Below, piece by piece: positions 30,274-41,892 of a stretch of 64,000 nucleotides of DNA. How positions within the stretch are numbered: the stretch's first letter is position 1; each line of letters begins with the position of its first letter. Position numbers and translations under genes: made by a program. Location of the stretch: assembly GCA_030427735.1 (NCBI GenBank), contig JAUIBP010000006.1, positions 1-64,000 on the forward strand, written 5' to 3'. This stretch comes from Bacteroidia bacterium (lineage in GTDB: Bacteria; Bacteroidota; Bacteroidia; Flavobacteriales; Flavobacteriaceae). The notes under the pieces are model-generated. The model worked only from the letters and a program-made list of their open reading frames with translations. It was not told where the DNA came from and made no database searches.

Positions 30274-30333
30274 TATCAAGACTTATACTTTTACTTCTCA
30301 CTAATAAGTTTTGATAAGTTTTACGCTTATCAA
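30274..30333 (+). promoter_or_regulatory. Two overlapping inverted repeats in the MFS gene leader
   Basis: Arms 30274-30286 and 30304-30316 (TATCAAGACTTAT / ATAAGTTTTGATA, 12 of 13 paired) form one hairpin. Arms 30311-30318 and 30326-30333 (TTGATAAG / CTTATCAA, perfect) form another. They share 30311-30316, so only one can form at a time. The first loop contains the 17-mer also found before susC. Could be an operator at the transcript start or a leader RNA switch. Confidence 0.45.
30283..30299. repeat. 17-bp repeat shared by both alpha-glucan promoter regions (copy 2)
   Basis: Exact second copy of TTATACTTTTACTTCTC (see 28989-29005). It overlaps the 5' arm end and the loop of the leader hairpin at 30274-30316. 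Confidence 0.45.
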
Positions 30334-30357
30334 TAGTATTTAATTAAATATACTATA

Positions 30358-31734
30358 ATGAAAAAGCGCACCCTGAGTTTCTGGGAAATTTGGAACATGA
30401 GTTTCGGTTTTTTAGGAATACAATTCGGATTTGCATTACAAGGAGGCTTCATGTCTCGAATATTTCAAACTTTAGGAGCCGATAAAGATGCTATTCCTTT
30501 GTTATGGATTGCAGCACCTTTAACAGGATTATTGGTGCAGCCAATTATTGGTTATATGAGCGACCGTACGTGGAGCCCACGGTGGGGTCGCCGTAGGCCT
30601 TACTTTTTAATTGGGGCTATTTTAAGTTCTATCGCCTTGTTTATGGTGCCGCACTCGCCAGCTTTATGGGTAGCTGCCGGTTTTTTATGGATCCTAGATG
30701 CGTCAATAAATGTATCTATGGAACCGTTTAGAGCCTTAGTTGCCGATAAATTACCAGAGTCCCAACGGTCGTATGGGTTTGTGGTTCAAACCTTAATTAT
30801 AGGTATCGGTACTTGGGTGGCCAGTAATTTGCCTTGGCTAGTATCGCAATTAGGTGTTAGCGATGCGGCGCCTATGGGGGTAGTGCCTATGTCTGTAAAA
30901 GTCGCTTTTGCAATGGGAGCAGTGGTGTTCTTAACAAGTATTTTATATACGGTGTTTACAACTACCGAATATCCTCCCGAAGATATGGCCGCTTTCGAGA
31001 AAGAGAAAGCGAAGAAAAATCAATTTATACCAGACATCCTTAATAATATTGGCAATATGCCAACCACCATGAAAAAATTAGGGCTTATTCAGTTTTTTAG
31101 CTGGTTTGCTTTTTTTACAATGTGGAGTCTGGCAAACCCAGCACTTACAGAGCATGTGTTCCATACACCCGCTCCAATCGAGTCGGCTTACGATTTAAGT
31201 ATACCGGCGCAAGCAGAAGCTTTTGATGTTGCTAATACGGCATTCCAAAAAGCGTCTAATTTAGTTGGTTCGGCATTAGGTGTATATGGTTTATCGTCCA
31301 TGGCATTTGCTTTGGTGTTGGCATTTTACACATCTAAAAGACGAATCAACAGAAAGTATGTGCACATGGTTGCGCTGTTTTTAGGGGGAATCGGGTTTCT
31401 TTCTATGTATTTTGTGCCATCGCCAGAATTTTTAAAATATTCATTTGTACTCGTTGGTATTGCTTGGGGCAGTATTTTATCGATGCCTTACGCCATGTTA
31501 TCTAGCTCTGTAGATCCTAATAAAATGGGAGTTATTATGGGCATTTTTAATATGTTTATTGTAATACCGCAAATTATCGCTGCAATTGGTGGTATTAATG
31601 TGATTTCAAATTTAATAGGAGATGAGGCTATTAACGCAATGTTAGTGGCTGGCTTTAGTTTAATTATTGCAGGATGTTGTAACTTGTTAATTACAGATAA
31701 AAAAGCCATTTCTTACCAACCAGAAAAAGAATAG
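30358..31734 (+). CDS. MFS sugar transporter (maltose-type)
   Basis: Inner-membrane carrier of 458 residues with about twelve membrane helices. The loop between helices 2 and 3 has SDRTWSPRWGRRRPYFLIG, typical of the MFS group that includes SLC45-like sucrose/maltose symporters. It stands first in an operon with beta-phosphoglucomutase (2-bp gap) and GH65 phosphorylase, an arrangement seen in alpha-glucan loci of Flavobacteriia, so it most likely brings maltose or short maltodextrins from periplasm to cytoplasm for phosphorolysis. Substrate inferred from context. Confidence 0.9.
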   Translation: MKKRTLSFWEIWNMSFGFLGIQFGFALQGGFMSRIFQTLGADKDAIPLLWIAAPLTGLLVQPIIGYMSDRTWSPRWGRRRPYFLIGAILSSIALFMVPHSPALWVAAGFLWILDASINVSMEPFRALVADKLPESQRSYGFVVQTLIIGIGTWVASNLPWLVSQLGVSDAAPMGVVPMSVKVAFAMGAVVFLTSILYTVFTTTEYPPEDMAAFEKEKAKKNQFIPDILNNIGNMPTTMKKLGLIQFFSWFAFFTMWSLANPALTEHVFHTPAPIESAYDLSIPAQAEAFDVANTAFQKASNLVGSALGVYGLSSMAFALVLAFYTSKRRINRKYVHMVALFLGGIGFLSMYFVPSPEFLKYSFVLVGIAWGSILSMPYAMLSSSVDPNKMGVIMGIFNMFIVIPQIIAAIGGINVISNLIGDEAINAMLVAGFSLIIAGCCNLLITDKKAISYQPEKE

Positions 31735-31736
31735 TT

Positions 31737-32393
31737 ATGCATAGAAAAGGATTTATTTTTGATTTAGACGGTGTGATTGTAGATACCGCAAAGTATCATT
31801 TTTTAGCCTGGAAAAATCTAGCTAAAAATTTGGGTTTCGATTTTACCGAAGCACAAAACGAACAGCTTAAAGGCGTGAGTCGTGCCGATTCGTTGCAGAA
31901 AATTTTAAACTGGGGAAATACCTCGGTTTCCGAAGCAAAATTTCAGGAACTTATGACCCTTAAAAACACCGAATACCTTGGGTATATCGATAAAATGGAT
32001 GATTCCGAAATATTGGTCGATGTACCGCGTGTACTGGATTTTCTTAAAGCCAATAATCAAGGTATTTCGTTGGGTTCGGCCAGTAAAAACGCCAGAAAAA
32101 TATTAGAAAAAGTGCACCTGTTACCTAAATTCGATGCCATAGTAGATGGTAACGATGTCAGTAAAGCCAAACCCGATCCCGAAGTGTTTTTAATCGCAGC
32201 TAAAGCGGTTAATTGTAAACCTGAAGATTGTATCGTCTTTGAAGACTCGGTAGCCGGAGTAGAGGCTGCGAATCTGGCAAATATGATTTCCATAGGTATT
32301 GGAAGTAAAGATGTGTTGCACGAAGCCGATTATATTTTTAAGGACTTCAGCGAAATTTCAGAAGCATTTATAACAGAATTAATAAACAAGTAG
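31737..32393 (+). CDS. pgmB: Beta-phosphoglucomutase
   Basis: HAD-superfamily enzyme of 218 residues that interconverts beta-D-glucose-1-phosphate and glucose-6-phosphate. It has the nucleophile motif FDLDGVIVDT (Asp8 and the acid/base Asp10), a helical cap with KGVSRADSL, the GSASKNA threonine/serine motif and VFEDSVAGVEAA near residue 170. It sits between the MFS carrier and the GH65 phosphorylase, which releases beta-glucose-1-phosphate, so the three genes make a short maltose pathway. Confidence 0.93.
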   Translation: MHRKGFIFDLDGVIVDTAKYHFLAWKNLAKNLGFDFTEAQNEQLKGVSRADSLQKILNWGNTSVSEAKFQELMTLKNTEYLGYIDKMDDSEILVDVPRVLDFLKANNQGISLGSASKNARKILEKVHLLPKFDAIVDGNDVSKAKPDPEVFLIAAKAVNCKPEDCIVFEDSVAGVEAANLANMISIGIGSKDVLHEADYIFKDFSEISEAFITELINK

Positions 32394-32480
32394 AATTTAA
32401 AACTCAGAATAAAGCAGGAGAATCTTCTAAGCGCATTGTTGCATGGATTTTAAACTTTGTTCTTTCATCTCAAAAATAAA

Positions 32481-34787
32481 ATGAATCAAGATTATATTAA
32501 ACCAGACAATTGGTCGATTATTGAAGAAGGATTTGATGTAGAGCGCGTTAAATCGTCAGAGAGTTTATTTAGTATTGGTAACGGCGCTATGGGGCAACGT
32601 GCTAATTTTGAAGAGTATTATTCCGGTCCAACCTTTCAAGGCAGTTATATTGCAGGGGTGTATTATCCCGATAAAACCCGTGTGGGTTGGTGGAAAAATG
32701 GCTATCCAGAATATTTTGCGAAAGTACTAAATGCACCAAGTTGGATTGGTATTAATGTTTTTGTAAATGGCAATACCTTAGATTTATACCGCTGTAAAGA
32801 GGTATCTGATTTTAAGCGTGAGTTAAATATGAAAGAAGGTTGGTTATCGCGTTCGTTTACAGCCACGATGCCAAATGATGTTGTGGTGAAAGTAGAAACC
32901 AAGCGTTTTTTAAGTCTGGAGTTGGACGAAGTCGGTGCTATAGAATACAATATCACACCACTTAATTCTGATGCAGAAATTACTTTCGAGCCCTATCTGG
33001 ATTCAGGGATTACAAATGAAGATACCAATTGGGATGATAAATTTTGGGAAACAACAGCAATTACACAAAATGGAAGTCAGGCGTTTATTGAAGCGCATAC
33101 CATGAAAACACAATTTCACACCTGTACTTTTATGGAATCTGTTTGTGCATTAGCAGGAAAAGTTTTAAATCTTGAAGCTAAAGTATCGCACACAAATGTG
33201 CGTATTGCTTACGAATATTCGGCTAAAGTAAAAACAAACGAAACCTTTTCGATACAGAAATTCGGAGGTTATGTAGTTGACAGAAATCACGATAAAACGC
33301 ATCTGGTGGCAGCAGCAAAAAGTGTGTTGTCTAAAGCGATAGATTTAGGTTACAACACCTTGTTAAATCAGCAAAAGGAAGCCTGGACTAAAATCTGGGA
33401 TATGGCCGATATTACCATTGCTGGCGATGTTAAAGCGCAGCAAGGAATTCGTTTTAATATCATGCAACTAAATCATACGTATTTAGGGAAAGATGCCCGA
33501 TTAAATATAGGTCCAAAAGGCTTTACCGGCGAAAAATACGGCGGAAGTACGTATTGGGACACCGAGGCTTATTGTATTCCGTTTTACATGGCGACTAAAG
33601 ATCAGCAGGTGGCTAGAAATTTGTTGGAATACCGCTATCATCATTTAGATCGCGCTATCGAAAATGCCGAAAAATTAGGCTTTACTAACGGTGCCGCTTT
33701 GTATCCAATGGTAACGATGAACGGTGAAGAATGCCACAACGAATGGGAAATTACCTTCGAGGAAATTCATAGAAACGGCGCTATCGCTTTTGCTATTTTC
33801 AATTATTACCGATACACGAACGATTATAGTTACATTCCCGAAAAAGGCTTGGAAGTGTTAATCGGAATTGCACGATTCTGGCAACAACGCGCCACTTTTT
33901 CAACAGCAAAAAACAAGTATGTAATTTTGGGTGTTACAGGGCCAAATGAGTACGAAAACAACGTCAATAATAATTTCTATACCAATTATATTGCGAAATG
34001 GTGTATCGATTATGCGATCGAAAATATTAAAAAGGTAGCCAAAGACCACGAAGCCGATTTCGATAGAATTCAGGATAAAGTTAATTTAACAGAAGACGAA
34101 TTAAAGCAATGGAAAGCCGTTGCAGGCAATATGTATTTGCCATTTTCTGAAGAAAAAAATGTATACCTTCAGCAAGATGGTTTCTTAGATAAAGAATTAA
34201 TTACGGTAGCCGATTTAGACAAGTCGCAGCGCCCAATCAATCAAAAATGGTCTTGGGATCGTATTTTGCGTTCGCCGTACATCAAACAAGCAGATACACT
34301 TCAAGGATTTTACTTTTTCGAAGATCATTTCACAACAGAGGAATTAGAACGTCATTTCGATTTTTACGAGCCATTTACGGTTCACGAAAGCTCGTTATCG
34401 CCTTGTGTTCACAGTATTCAGGCGGCCAAATTAGGACGTATGGAACAAGCCTACCAATTCTATTTACGCACCTCGCGCTTAGATTTAGACGATTATAACA
34501 AAGAAGTTGAAGAAGGATTACACATTACCTCTATGGCCGGAACGTGGATGAGTATCGTAGAAGGTTTTGGAGGCATGCGTGTTAAAGATAATGCCTTATC
34601 GTTCGAGCCAAAAATTCCAGAGCAATGGGATGGCTATTCGTTTAAAGTAAATTTCAGAAACCAAATTTTAAAGATCGATGTGGCTAAAAAAGGCACAACC
34701 TTTACGTTAGAAAATGGAACGGAATTAGACTTGGTATGTAATGGCAAGGCGGTGCATTTAACTGCGAATGCCGCTCAAGTTGTATAA
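32481..34787 (+). CDS. GH65 maltose phosphorylase (family 65 glycosyl hydrolase)
   Basis: Cytoplasmic enzyme of 768 residues, usual GH65 length, no signal peptide. It splits maltose with phosphate to glucose and beta-glucose-1-phosphate. N-terminal beta-sandwich (SLFSIGNGAMGQRANFEE), (alpha/alpha)6 barrel with the GH65 catalytic-acid segment NGEECHNEWEITFEEI near residue 415, and a C-terminal beta-jelly roll. ATG at 32481 is preferred over an upstream TTG because it places the conserved start next to NWSIIEEGF. Context with beta-phosphoglucomutase strongly supports a maltose phosphorylase. Kojibiose or trehalose phosphorylase are family alternatives. Confidence 0.9.
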   Translation: MNQDYIKPDNWSIIEEGFDVERVKSSESLFSIGNGAMGQRANFEEYYSGPTFQGSYIAGVYYPDKTRVGWWKNGYPEYFAKVLNAPSWIGINVFVNGNTLDLYRCKEVSDFKRELNMKEGWLSRSFTATMPNDVVVKVETKRFLSLELDEVGAIEYNITPLNSDAEITFEPYLDSGITNEDTNWDDKFWETTAITQNGSQAFIEAHTMKTQFHTCTFMESVCALAGKVLNLEAKVSHTNVRIAYEYSAKVKTNETFSIQKFGGYVVDRNHDKTHLVAAAKSVLSKAIDLGYNTLLNQQKEAWTKIWDMADITIAGDVKAQQGIRFNIMQLNHTYLGKDARLNIGPKGFTGEKYGGSTYWDTEAYCIPFYMATKDQQVARNLLEYRYHHLDRAIENAEKLGFTNGAALYPMVTMNGEECHNEWEITFEEIHRNGAIAFAIFNYYRYTNDYSYIPEKGLEVLIGIARFWQQRATFSTAKNKYVILGVTGPNEYENNVNNNFYTNYIAKWCIDYAIENIKKVAKDHEADFDRIQDKVNLTEDELKQWKAVAGNMYLPFSEEKNVYLQQDGFLDKELITVADLDKSQRPINQKWSWDRILRSPYIKQADTLQGFYFFEDHFTTEELERHFDFYEPFTVHESSLSPCVHSIQAAKLGRMEQAYQFYLRTSRLDLDDYNKEVEEGLHITSMAGTWMSIVEGFGGMRVKDNALSFEPKIPEQWDGYSFKVNFRNQILKIDVAKKGTTFTLENGTELDLVCNGKAVHLTANAAQVV

Positions 34788-34824
34788 TAAATAATAAACG
34801 AAGTTCTGCTTTAAGTACTAAAGT

Positions 34825-37027
<2,203 letters not shown>

Positions 37028-37062
37028 AACTGTAATTCATATTGAAAAATTAGGGTTGTTAC

Positions 37063-37099
37063 ACCTTGTCGAGTATGCATATGCTAATCTCGACAAGGT
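37063..37099. repeat. Intergenic hairpin between GH97 and GH13 genes
   Basis: ACCTTGTCGAG (37063-37073) pairs perfectly with CTCGACAAGGT (37089-37099), 11 bp, loop 15. No T-run follows, so it may be a mRNA-stability hairpin or an extragenic palindrome rather than a terminator. Confidence 0.5.
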
Positions 37100-37136
37100 A
37101 TACTGTACCTTCAAAATAATTTAAAAACATCGCCTT

Positions 37137-39032
37137 ATGAACGCAAAAACAAAGTCATTTCAACCACATAAAACAGCCATTTTTACAGTAGTTGTTTTGT
37201 TGTTGTCGCTAACAATTCATGCGCAAATCGATCGTGTAGAGCCGCCAAATTGGTGGGTTGGATTCAATAATCAGAATTTACAATTATTGGTTCATGGTAA
37301 TAATATTGGTACGGCGGTACCGAGTATCGATTATGAAGGCGTGTCTATAGTTGAGGTTCATAAAGCCGATAGTCCAAACTATGTGTTCATCGATTTAAAA
37401 ATTGAAAAAACGGCAAAACCAGGTACTTTCAATATTGTTTTTAAACCGAAAAAAGGAAAGAAAATACAATATGCATACGAGTTGAAATCCCGTGCCAAAG
37501 CAGCAGATACTTATGTGGGTTTTAATAGTTCGGATGCGATTTATCTAATTACTCCAGATCGTTTTGCGAATGGTGATACAAGTAATGATGTTGAAAAAAC
37601 TATGAACGAAAAAGTGTTGGACAGAAGCAACGATTACGGTCGCCATGGTGGTGATATTCGCGGAATTATCGATAATCTGGATTATATTCACAGACTTGGA
37701 TTTACAACCATCTGGCCAACACCGATGTTGACTAACGACATGCCAGAATCCTCGTATCACGGCTATGCGATTACCGATTTTTACCAAGTGGATCCGCGTT
37801 TCGGAACTTTGGAAGAATATCAAGAATTATCGCACGAAATGTACGAGCATGGTTTGAAATTAGTCATGGATATGGTGGCGAATCACTGCGGAAGTGAACA
37901 TTGGTGGATGGAAGATTTACCGTTTACAGATTGGGTGAATCAGCAAACGATTTTTGAAAGCAAAGGTGAATTGAAAAATTCCAATCACAGACGCACTATA
38001 AACCAAGATTTGTACGCTTCAAAAATCGATAAAAAAGAAATGACCGAAGGCTGGTTTGTGCCTTCGATGCCCGATTTAAATCAGCGTAATCCGTTTATAG
38101 CGAATTATATCATTCAAAATAATATCTGGTGGATTGAAACTTTGGAATTAGGAGGCATTCGTCAGGACACTTATCCGTATCCCGATAAAAATTTCATGAG
38201 CGATTGGGCAGGTGCTATTATGAATGAATATCCAAATTTCAGCTTAGTTGGTGAAGAGTGGAGCGTCAACCCATTGTTGGTTCGTTATTGGCAAACGGGC
38301 ACGCCAAATAAGGATGGTTACGAATCGCATTTAAAATCGACTATGGATTTCCCGATGCAAGAAACCATCGTAACGGCTTTAAACGAAGATGAAACCTGGG
38401 GAACGGGTTTTGTAAAAATGTATGAAGGTTTGGCTAACGATTTTGGGTATACCAATCCAGAGAACATCCTCATTTTTCCAGACAATCACGACATGGATCG
38501 CGTGTTTACTCAGTTAAAAGAAAACGTGGTCAATACTAAAATGGCTTTGGCGTATATGTTTTTAATGCCGCGAATTCCACAAATGTATTACGGTACCGAA
38601 ATTTTAATGCAAAACACCGCAAAACCACACGATCACGGTTTAATCAGAACTGATTTCCCTGGGGGTTGGAAAGGTGACACGGTAAATGCATTTTCTGGTG
38701 AAGGCTTAACAAAAGACCAAACCGATATGCAGCAATTTGTAAATAAAGTATTGAATTATCGCAAAGAAAGCGACGCGATAATTAAAGGGAAAGTCTTGCA
38801 TTTTGCACCAGAAAACGGCGTGTATGTATTGTGTAGAATTTCGGGAGATGAAACCGTAGTGCTCATTTTAAATAAAAACGAAACCCCTATCACGCTCGAT
38901 TTGTCGCATTACAGCGAATTAGGATTAGAAGGGGAAACCTTGAAAGATATTGTTTCAGGAAAAACGATGCAATGGGGGAAAACGCTAACATTAGCAGCTA
39001 AAGGGCCACTGGTACTAACTACTAAAAAATAG
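37137..39032 (+). CDS. GH13 neopullulanase/cyclomaltodextrinase-like enzyme (SusA-type)
   Basis: Periplasmic alpha-glucan hydrolase, 631 residues, signal peptide ending near residue 31 (TIHAQ). The N-terminal Ig-like domain (about 32-125) with PPNWWVGFNN is typical of Bacteroidetes SusA-type cyclomaltodextrinases. The barrel shows TPDRFANGD, nucleophile Asp344 (GGIRQD), acid/base Glu373 (LVGEEW) and Asp452 (FPDNHD). It would cut imported malto-oligosaccharides, including alpha-1,6-branched or cyclic ones, before the SusB-like enzyme. It stands in the same strand series, 4 bp before the esterase gene. Confidence 0.92.
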   Translation: MNAKTKSFQPHKTAIFTVVVLLLSLTIHAQIDRVEPPNWWVGFNNQNLQLLVHGNNIGTAVPSIDYEGVSIVEVHKADSPNYVFIDLKIEKTAKPGTFNIVFKPKKGKKIQYAYELKSRAKAADTYVGFNSSDAIYLITPDRFANGDTSNDVEKTMNEKVLDRSNDYGRHGGDIRGIIDNLDYIHRLGFTTIWPTPMLTNDMPESSYHGYAITDFYQVDPRFGTLEEYQELSHEMYEHGLKLVMDMVANHCGSEHWWMEDLPFTDWVNQQTIFESKGELKNSNHRRTINQDLYASKIDKKEMTEGWFVPSMPDLNQRNPFIANYIIQNNIWWIETLELGGIRQDTYPYPDKNFMSDWAGAIMNEYPNFSLVGEEWSVNPLLVRYWQTGTPNKDGYESHLKSTMDFPMQETIVTALNEDETWGTGFVKMYEGLANDFGYTNPENILIFPDNHDMDRVFTQLKENVVNTKMALAYMFLMPRIPQMYYGTEILMQNTAKPHDHGLIRTDFPGGWKGDTVNAFSGEGLTKDQTDMQQFVNKVLNYRKESDAIIKGKVLHFAPENGVYVLCRISGDETVVLILNKNETPITLDLSHYSELGLEGETLKDIVSGKTMQWGKTLTLAAKGPLVLTTKK

Positions 39033-39035
39033 GGT

Positions 39036-39971
39036 ATGGGACGCTTATGGTTATTCATTTTAGTAATGTTTTTTAGCATAAATTTAAAGGCTCAAAATAT
39101 TGAAGCTTTGGAATTGCCTTATGCGCAAATTTCATCTGGAACAGTCTATAGAATCGCCAAATTTCCTTCAAAATATATTACACCTCGTGCAGTAGATATC
39201 TGGTTGCCAAATGGGTATTCCAAAAATAAACAATATGCGGTGTTGTACATGCACGACGGACAAATGTTGTTTGATAGTACCACCACTTGGAATAAACAGG
39301 AATGGAAAGTCGACGAGGTAGCTTCGGATTTGATGAAATCAAAAAAAATAAAAGATTTTATTGTAGTCGGGATTCATAATATCCCCAATTTAAGATATGG
39401 CGATCTGTTTCCGCAGCAGGCCATAACTTATTTAAATACCAATGCTAAAGCGGAGTTTTTATCGTATGCTAAAAACGATAATCCTGATTTTAAACTTAAA
39501 GGCGACGATTATTTAAAATGTATTGTTACGGAAATAAAACCGTTTATAGATAAGGAATATGCCACGTACCCAGATCGTGAGAACACATTTGTGGCAGGGT
39601 CGAGTATGGGTGGGCTGATGTCTTGGTATGCCATTTGCCAATATCCGGAAATTTTTGGAGGCGCGGCTTGCATTTCAACGCATTGGCCAGGAGGCGATCC
39701 CGAAAAGTCACTCGGATTTCCAAAGGCTTTTTTTGACTATATAAAAGCCAATATGCCAAATCCCAAAACGCATAAGTTATATTTCGATTTTGGAACTGAA
39801 ACCTTAGATAAATATTATCCCGCGTTCGAAGATTCGGTAAATCAGCTGTTCAGGAAGGGAGGGTACGACGATTCTAATTTTAAAAATTTAAAGTTTGAAG
39901 GAACAGACCATTCCGAGTTGTCTTGGCAAAAACGCTTAGATATTCCCATCACCTTTTTACTTAAGTCTTAA
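39036..39971 (+). CDS. Exported alpha/beta-hydrolase, esterase D/putative esterase family
   Basis: 311 residues with a Sec signal (cleaved near LKAQ). Alpha/beta-hydrolase of the PF00756-type esterases: YMHDGQMLFD early, nucleophile Ser in GSSMGGLMSW, and a likely His in TDHSEL near the C-terminus. Members include esterases acting on acylated sugars or siderophores. Set only 3 bp after the SusA-like gene and 24 bp before the next amylase, it is part of the alpha-glucan operon, so it may remove acyl groups (for example acetyl) from glucans. The substrate is not shown by sequence. Confidence 0.82.
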   Translation: MGRLWLFILVMFFSINLKAQNIEALELPYAQISSGTVYRIAKFPSKYITPRAVDIWLPNGYSKNKQYAVLYMHDGQMLFDSTTTWNKQEWKVDEVASDLMKSKKIKDFIVVGIHNIPNLRYGDLFPQQAITYLNTNAKAEFLSYAKNDNPDFKLKGDDYLKCIVTEIKPFIDKEYATYPDRENTFVAGSSMGGLMSWYAICQYPEIFGGAACISTHWPGGDPEKSLGFPKAFFDYIKANMPNPKTHKLYFDFGTETLDKYYPAFEDSVNQLFRKGGYDDSNFKNLKFEGTDHSELSWQKRLDIPITFLLKS

Positions 39972-39995
39972 TAATAACCTAAAATTAAATTTCCG

Positions 39996-41891
39996 ATGAC
40001 GTTTAAAGTTTGTAAACTGTCTGTTTCGCTCATATTATTTGTATTTTTAAGTTGTGAAAAAGAACCTAAAAAAACAGAATCTATGAATTCAGACACCACA
40101 GAAGTAATAGATACATTGCGAAGAAAAGAAGTCGTTTACCAAGTGTTTACACGCTTGTTCGGAAATACAAACCAAACCAATAAGCCTTGGGGAACCATTG
40201 AAGATAATGGGGTTGGGAAATTCAACGATTTTACGTCAATAGCATTGCAAGAAATAAAAGATTTAGGGGTAACGCATGTCTGGTATACGGGTGTGCCACA
40301 TCACGATGTGATTACCGATTATACCGAATTCGGAATTTCTAACGACGATCCCGATGTGGTGAAAGGTCGCGCCGGATCGCCATATGCTGTAAAGGATTAT
40401 TACAATGTAAACCCCGATTTGGCCGAAGATGTTTCGAAACGTCTAGATGAATTCGAAGCTTTAATTACACGAACGCACAAAGCCGGTTTAAAAGTAGTCA
40501 TCGATATCGTGCCGAATCATGTGGCGCGAAATTATAAGAGCATTACCAATCCAAAAGGCGTAACAAGTTTTGGGGAAGACGATGATACAACGGTAACCTA
40601 TCACGTCAATAATAATTTTTATTACAATCCGGGTGAAGCATTTAAATTACCGGAATGGCATCATGGTTATCAGCCTTTAGGAGGCGATAAACATGCTTTA
40701 GCCGATGGGAAATTCGATGAAAATCCCGCCAAATGGACTGGAAATGGTTCGCGATTATCGCAACCCGATGCTAACGATTGGTACGAAACAGTAAAAATAA
40801 ATTATGGTGTGTCGCCAGATGGTCAATACGATTTTGATCGTTTGCCAGACGGTTTTGAAAATGAAAATTATCAAAAACATTTCGAGTTTTGGAAGGATAA
40901 AACCATTCCAGATTCTTGGGTGAAATTTAAAGATATTGCCTTGTATTGGCTAGATAAAGGTGTGGATGGCTTCCGTTACGATATGGCCGAAATGGTGCCA
41001 GTAGAATTCTGGAGTTATATGAATTCATCCATCAAAATGAAAAATCCAGAGGCCTTCCTTTTAGCCGAAGTGTACAATCCGAGTTTGTATCGCGATTATA
41101 TCAAAAAAGGAAAAATGGATTATCTGTACGATAAGGTACAGCTTTACGATACCTTGAAGCATATTATGCAAGGCTATGGAAAAACAGATTATATCGTGCC
41201 GATTCAAAATGAATTGAGCGATATCGAACATCACATGCTACATTTTCTAGAAAATCACGACGAACAGCGTATTGCCAGTCCAGATTTTTTAGGTCATCCT
41301 AATACGGCTAAGCCTGGAATGGTGGTGTCGGCAACCATTAGCACATCGCCAACTTTAATTTATTTCGGACAAGAATTGGGCGAACCCGCAGCCGAAGATT
41401 TAGGTTTTGGCGATCCTACAAGAACATCTATTTTCGATTATGGTAGTGTGCCAACTCTGCGACGTTGGGTGAATAATAAACAGTTTGATGGCGGCCAGTC
41501 TACCTCAGAAGAATTGGAGTTAAGAGATTTTTATAAACGTTTGTTAAATATAACCATTTCCAGCGATGCGCTTATGGGGCATTACGCCGAGACGCATTCC
41601 TATAATACAGATCACACCGAGCATTACGGCCTGAAGCAATTTTCTTTTGTCCGCTGGAGTGATAACGAAAAACTTTTGATTGTTAATAATTTTGATGCCC
41701 ATTATGGCACCGAATTTGTATTTAAATTGCCGCCCCATATTGTTGAAGCGTGGGGCTTAAAGCACGGAGAATATGTGTTAAACGATTTATTGTACAATAA
41801 TTACACGACTACATTAGCGGTTTCAAAACAGGGGGCTATGGCGAAAATATCTGTACGACCGTTGGAGTCTTTTATTTTTAAATTACAGTAA
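39996..41891 (+). CDS. GH13 alpha-amylase family lipoprotein
   Basis: 631 residues with a lipoprotein signal (lipobox FLSC near residue 20). The GH13 barrel starts at about 45 (VVYQVFTRLFGN); nucleophile Asp329 (GFRYD), acid/base Glu358 (LLAEVY), Asp422 (LENHDE). A long insert between strands 3 and 4 (about 180-285), rich in Asn/Asp/Gly, sets it apart from its neighbours. Preceded by the esterase (24 bp) and followed after 1 bp by the next GH13, so all are co-transcribed. Precise linkage and product unknown. Confidence 0.88.
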   Translation: MTFKVCKLSVSLILFVFLSCEKEPKKTESMNSDTTEVIDTLRRKEVVYQVFTRLFGNTNQTNKPWGTIEDNGVGKFNDFTSIALQEIKDLGVTHVWYTGVPHHDVITDYTEFGISNDDPDVVKGRAGSPYAVKDYYNVNPDLAEDVSKRLDEFEALITRTHKAGLKVVIDIVPNHVARNYKSITNPKGVTSFGEDDDTTVTYHVNNNFYYNPGEAFKLPEWHHGYQPLGGDKHALADGKFDENPAKWTGNGSRLSQPDANDWYETVKINYGVSPDGQYDFDRLPDGFENENYQKHFEFWKDKTIPDSWVKFKDIALYWLDKGVDGFRYDMAEMVPVEFWSYMNSSIKMKNPEAFLLAEVYNPSLYRDYIKKGKMDYLYDKVQLYDTLKHIMQGYGKTDYIVPIQNELSDIEHHMLHFLENHDEQRIASPDFLGHPNTAKPGMVVSATISTSPTLIYFGQELGEPAAEDLGFGDPTRTSIFDYGSVPTLRRWVNNKQFDGGQSTSEELELRDFYKRLLNITISSDALMGHYAETHSYNTDHTEHYGLKQFSFVRWSDNEKLLIVNNFDAHYGTEFVFKLPPHIVEAWGLKHGEYVLNDLLYNNYTTTLAVSKQGAMAKISVRPLESFIFKLQ

Positions 41892-41892
41892 C

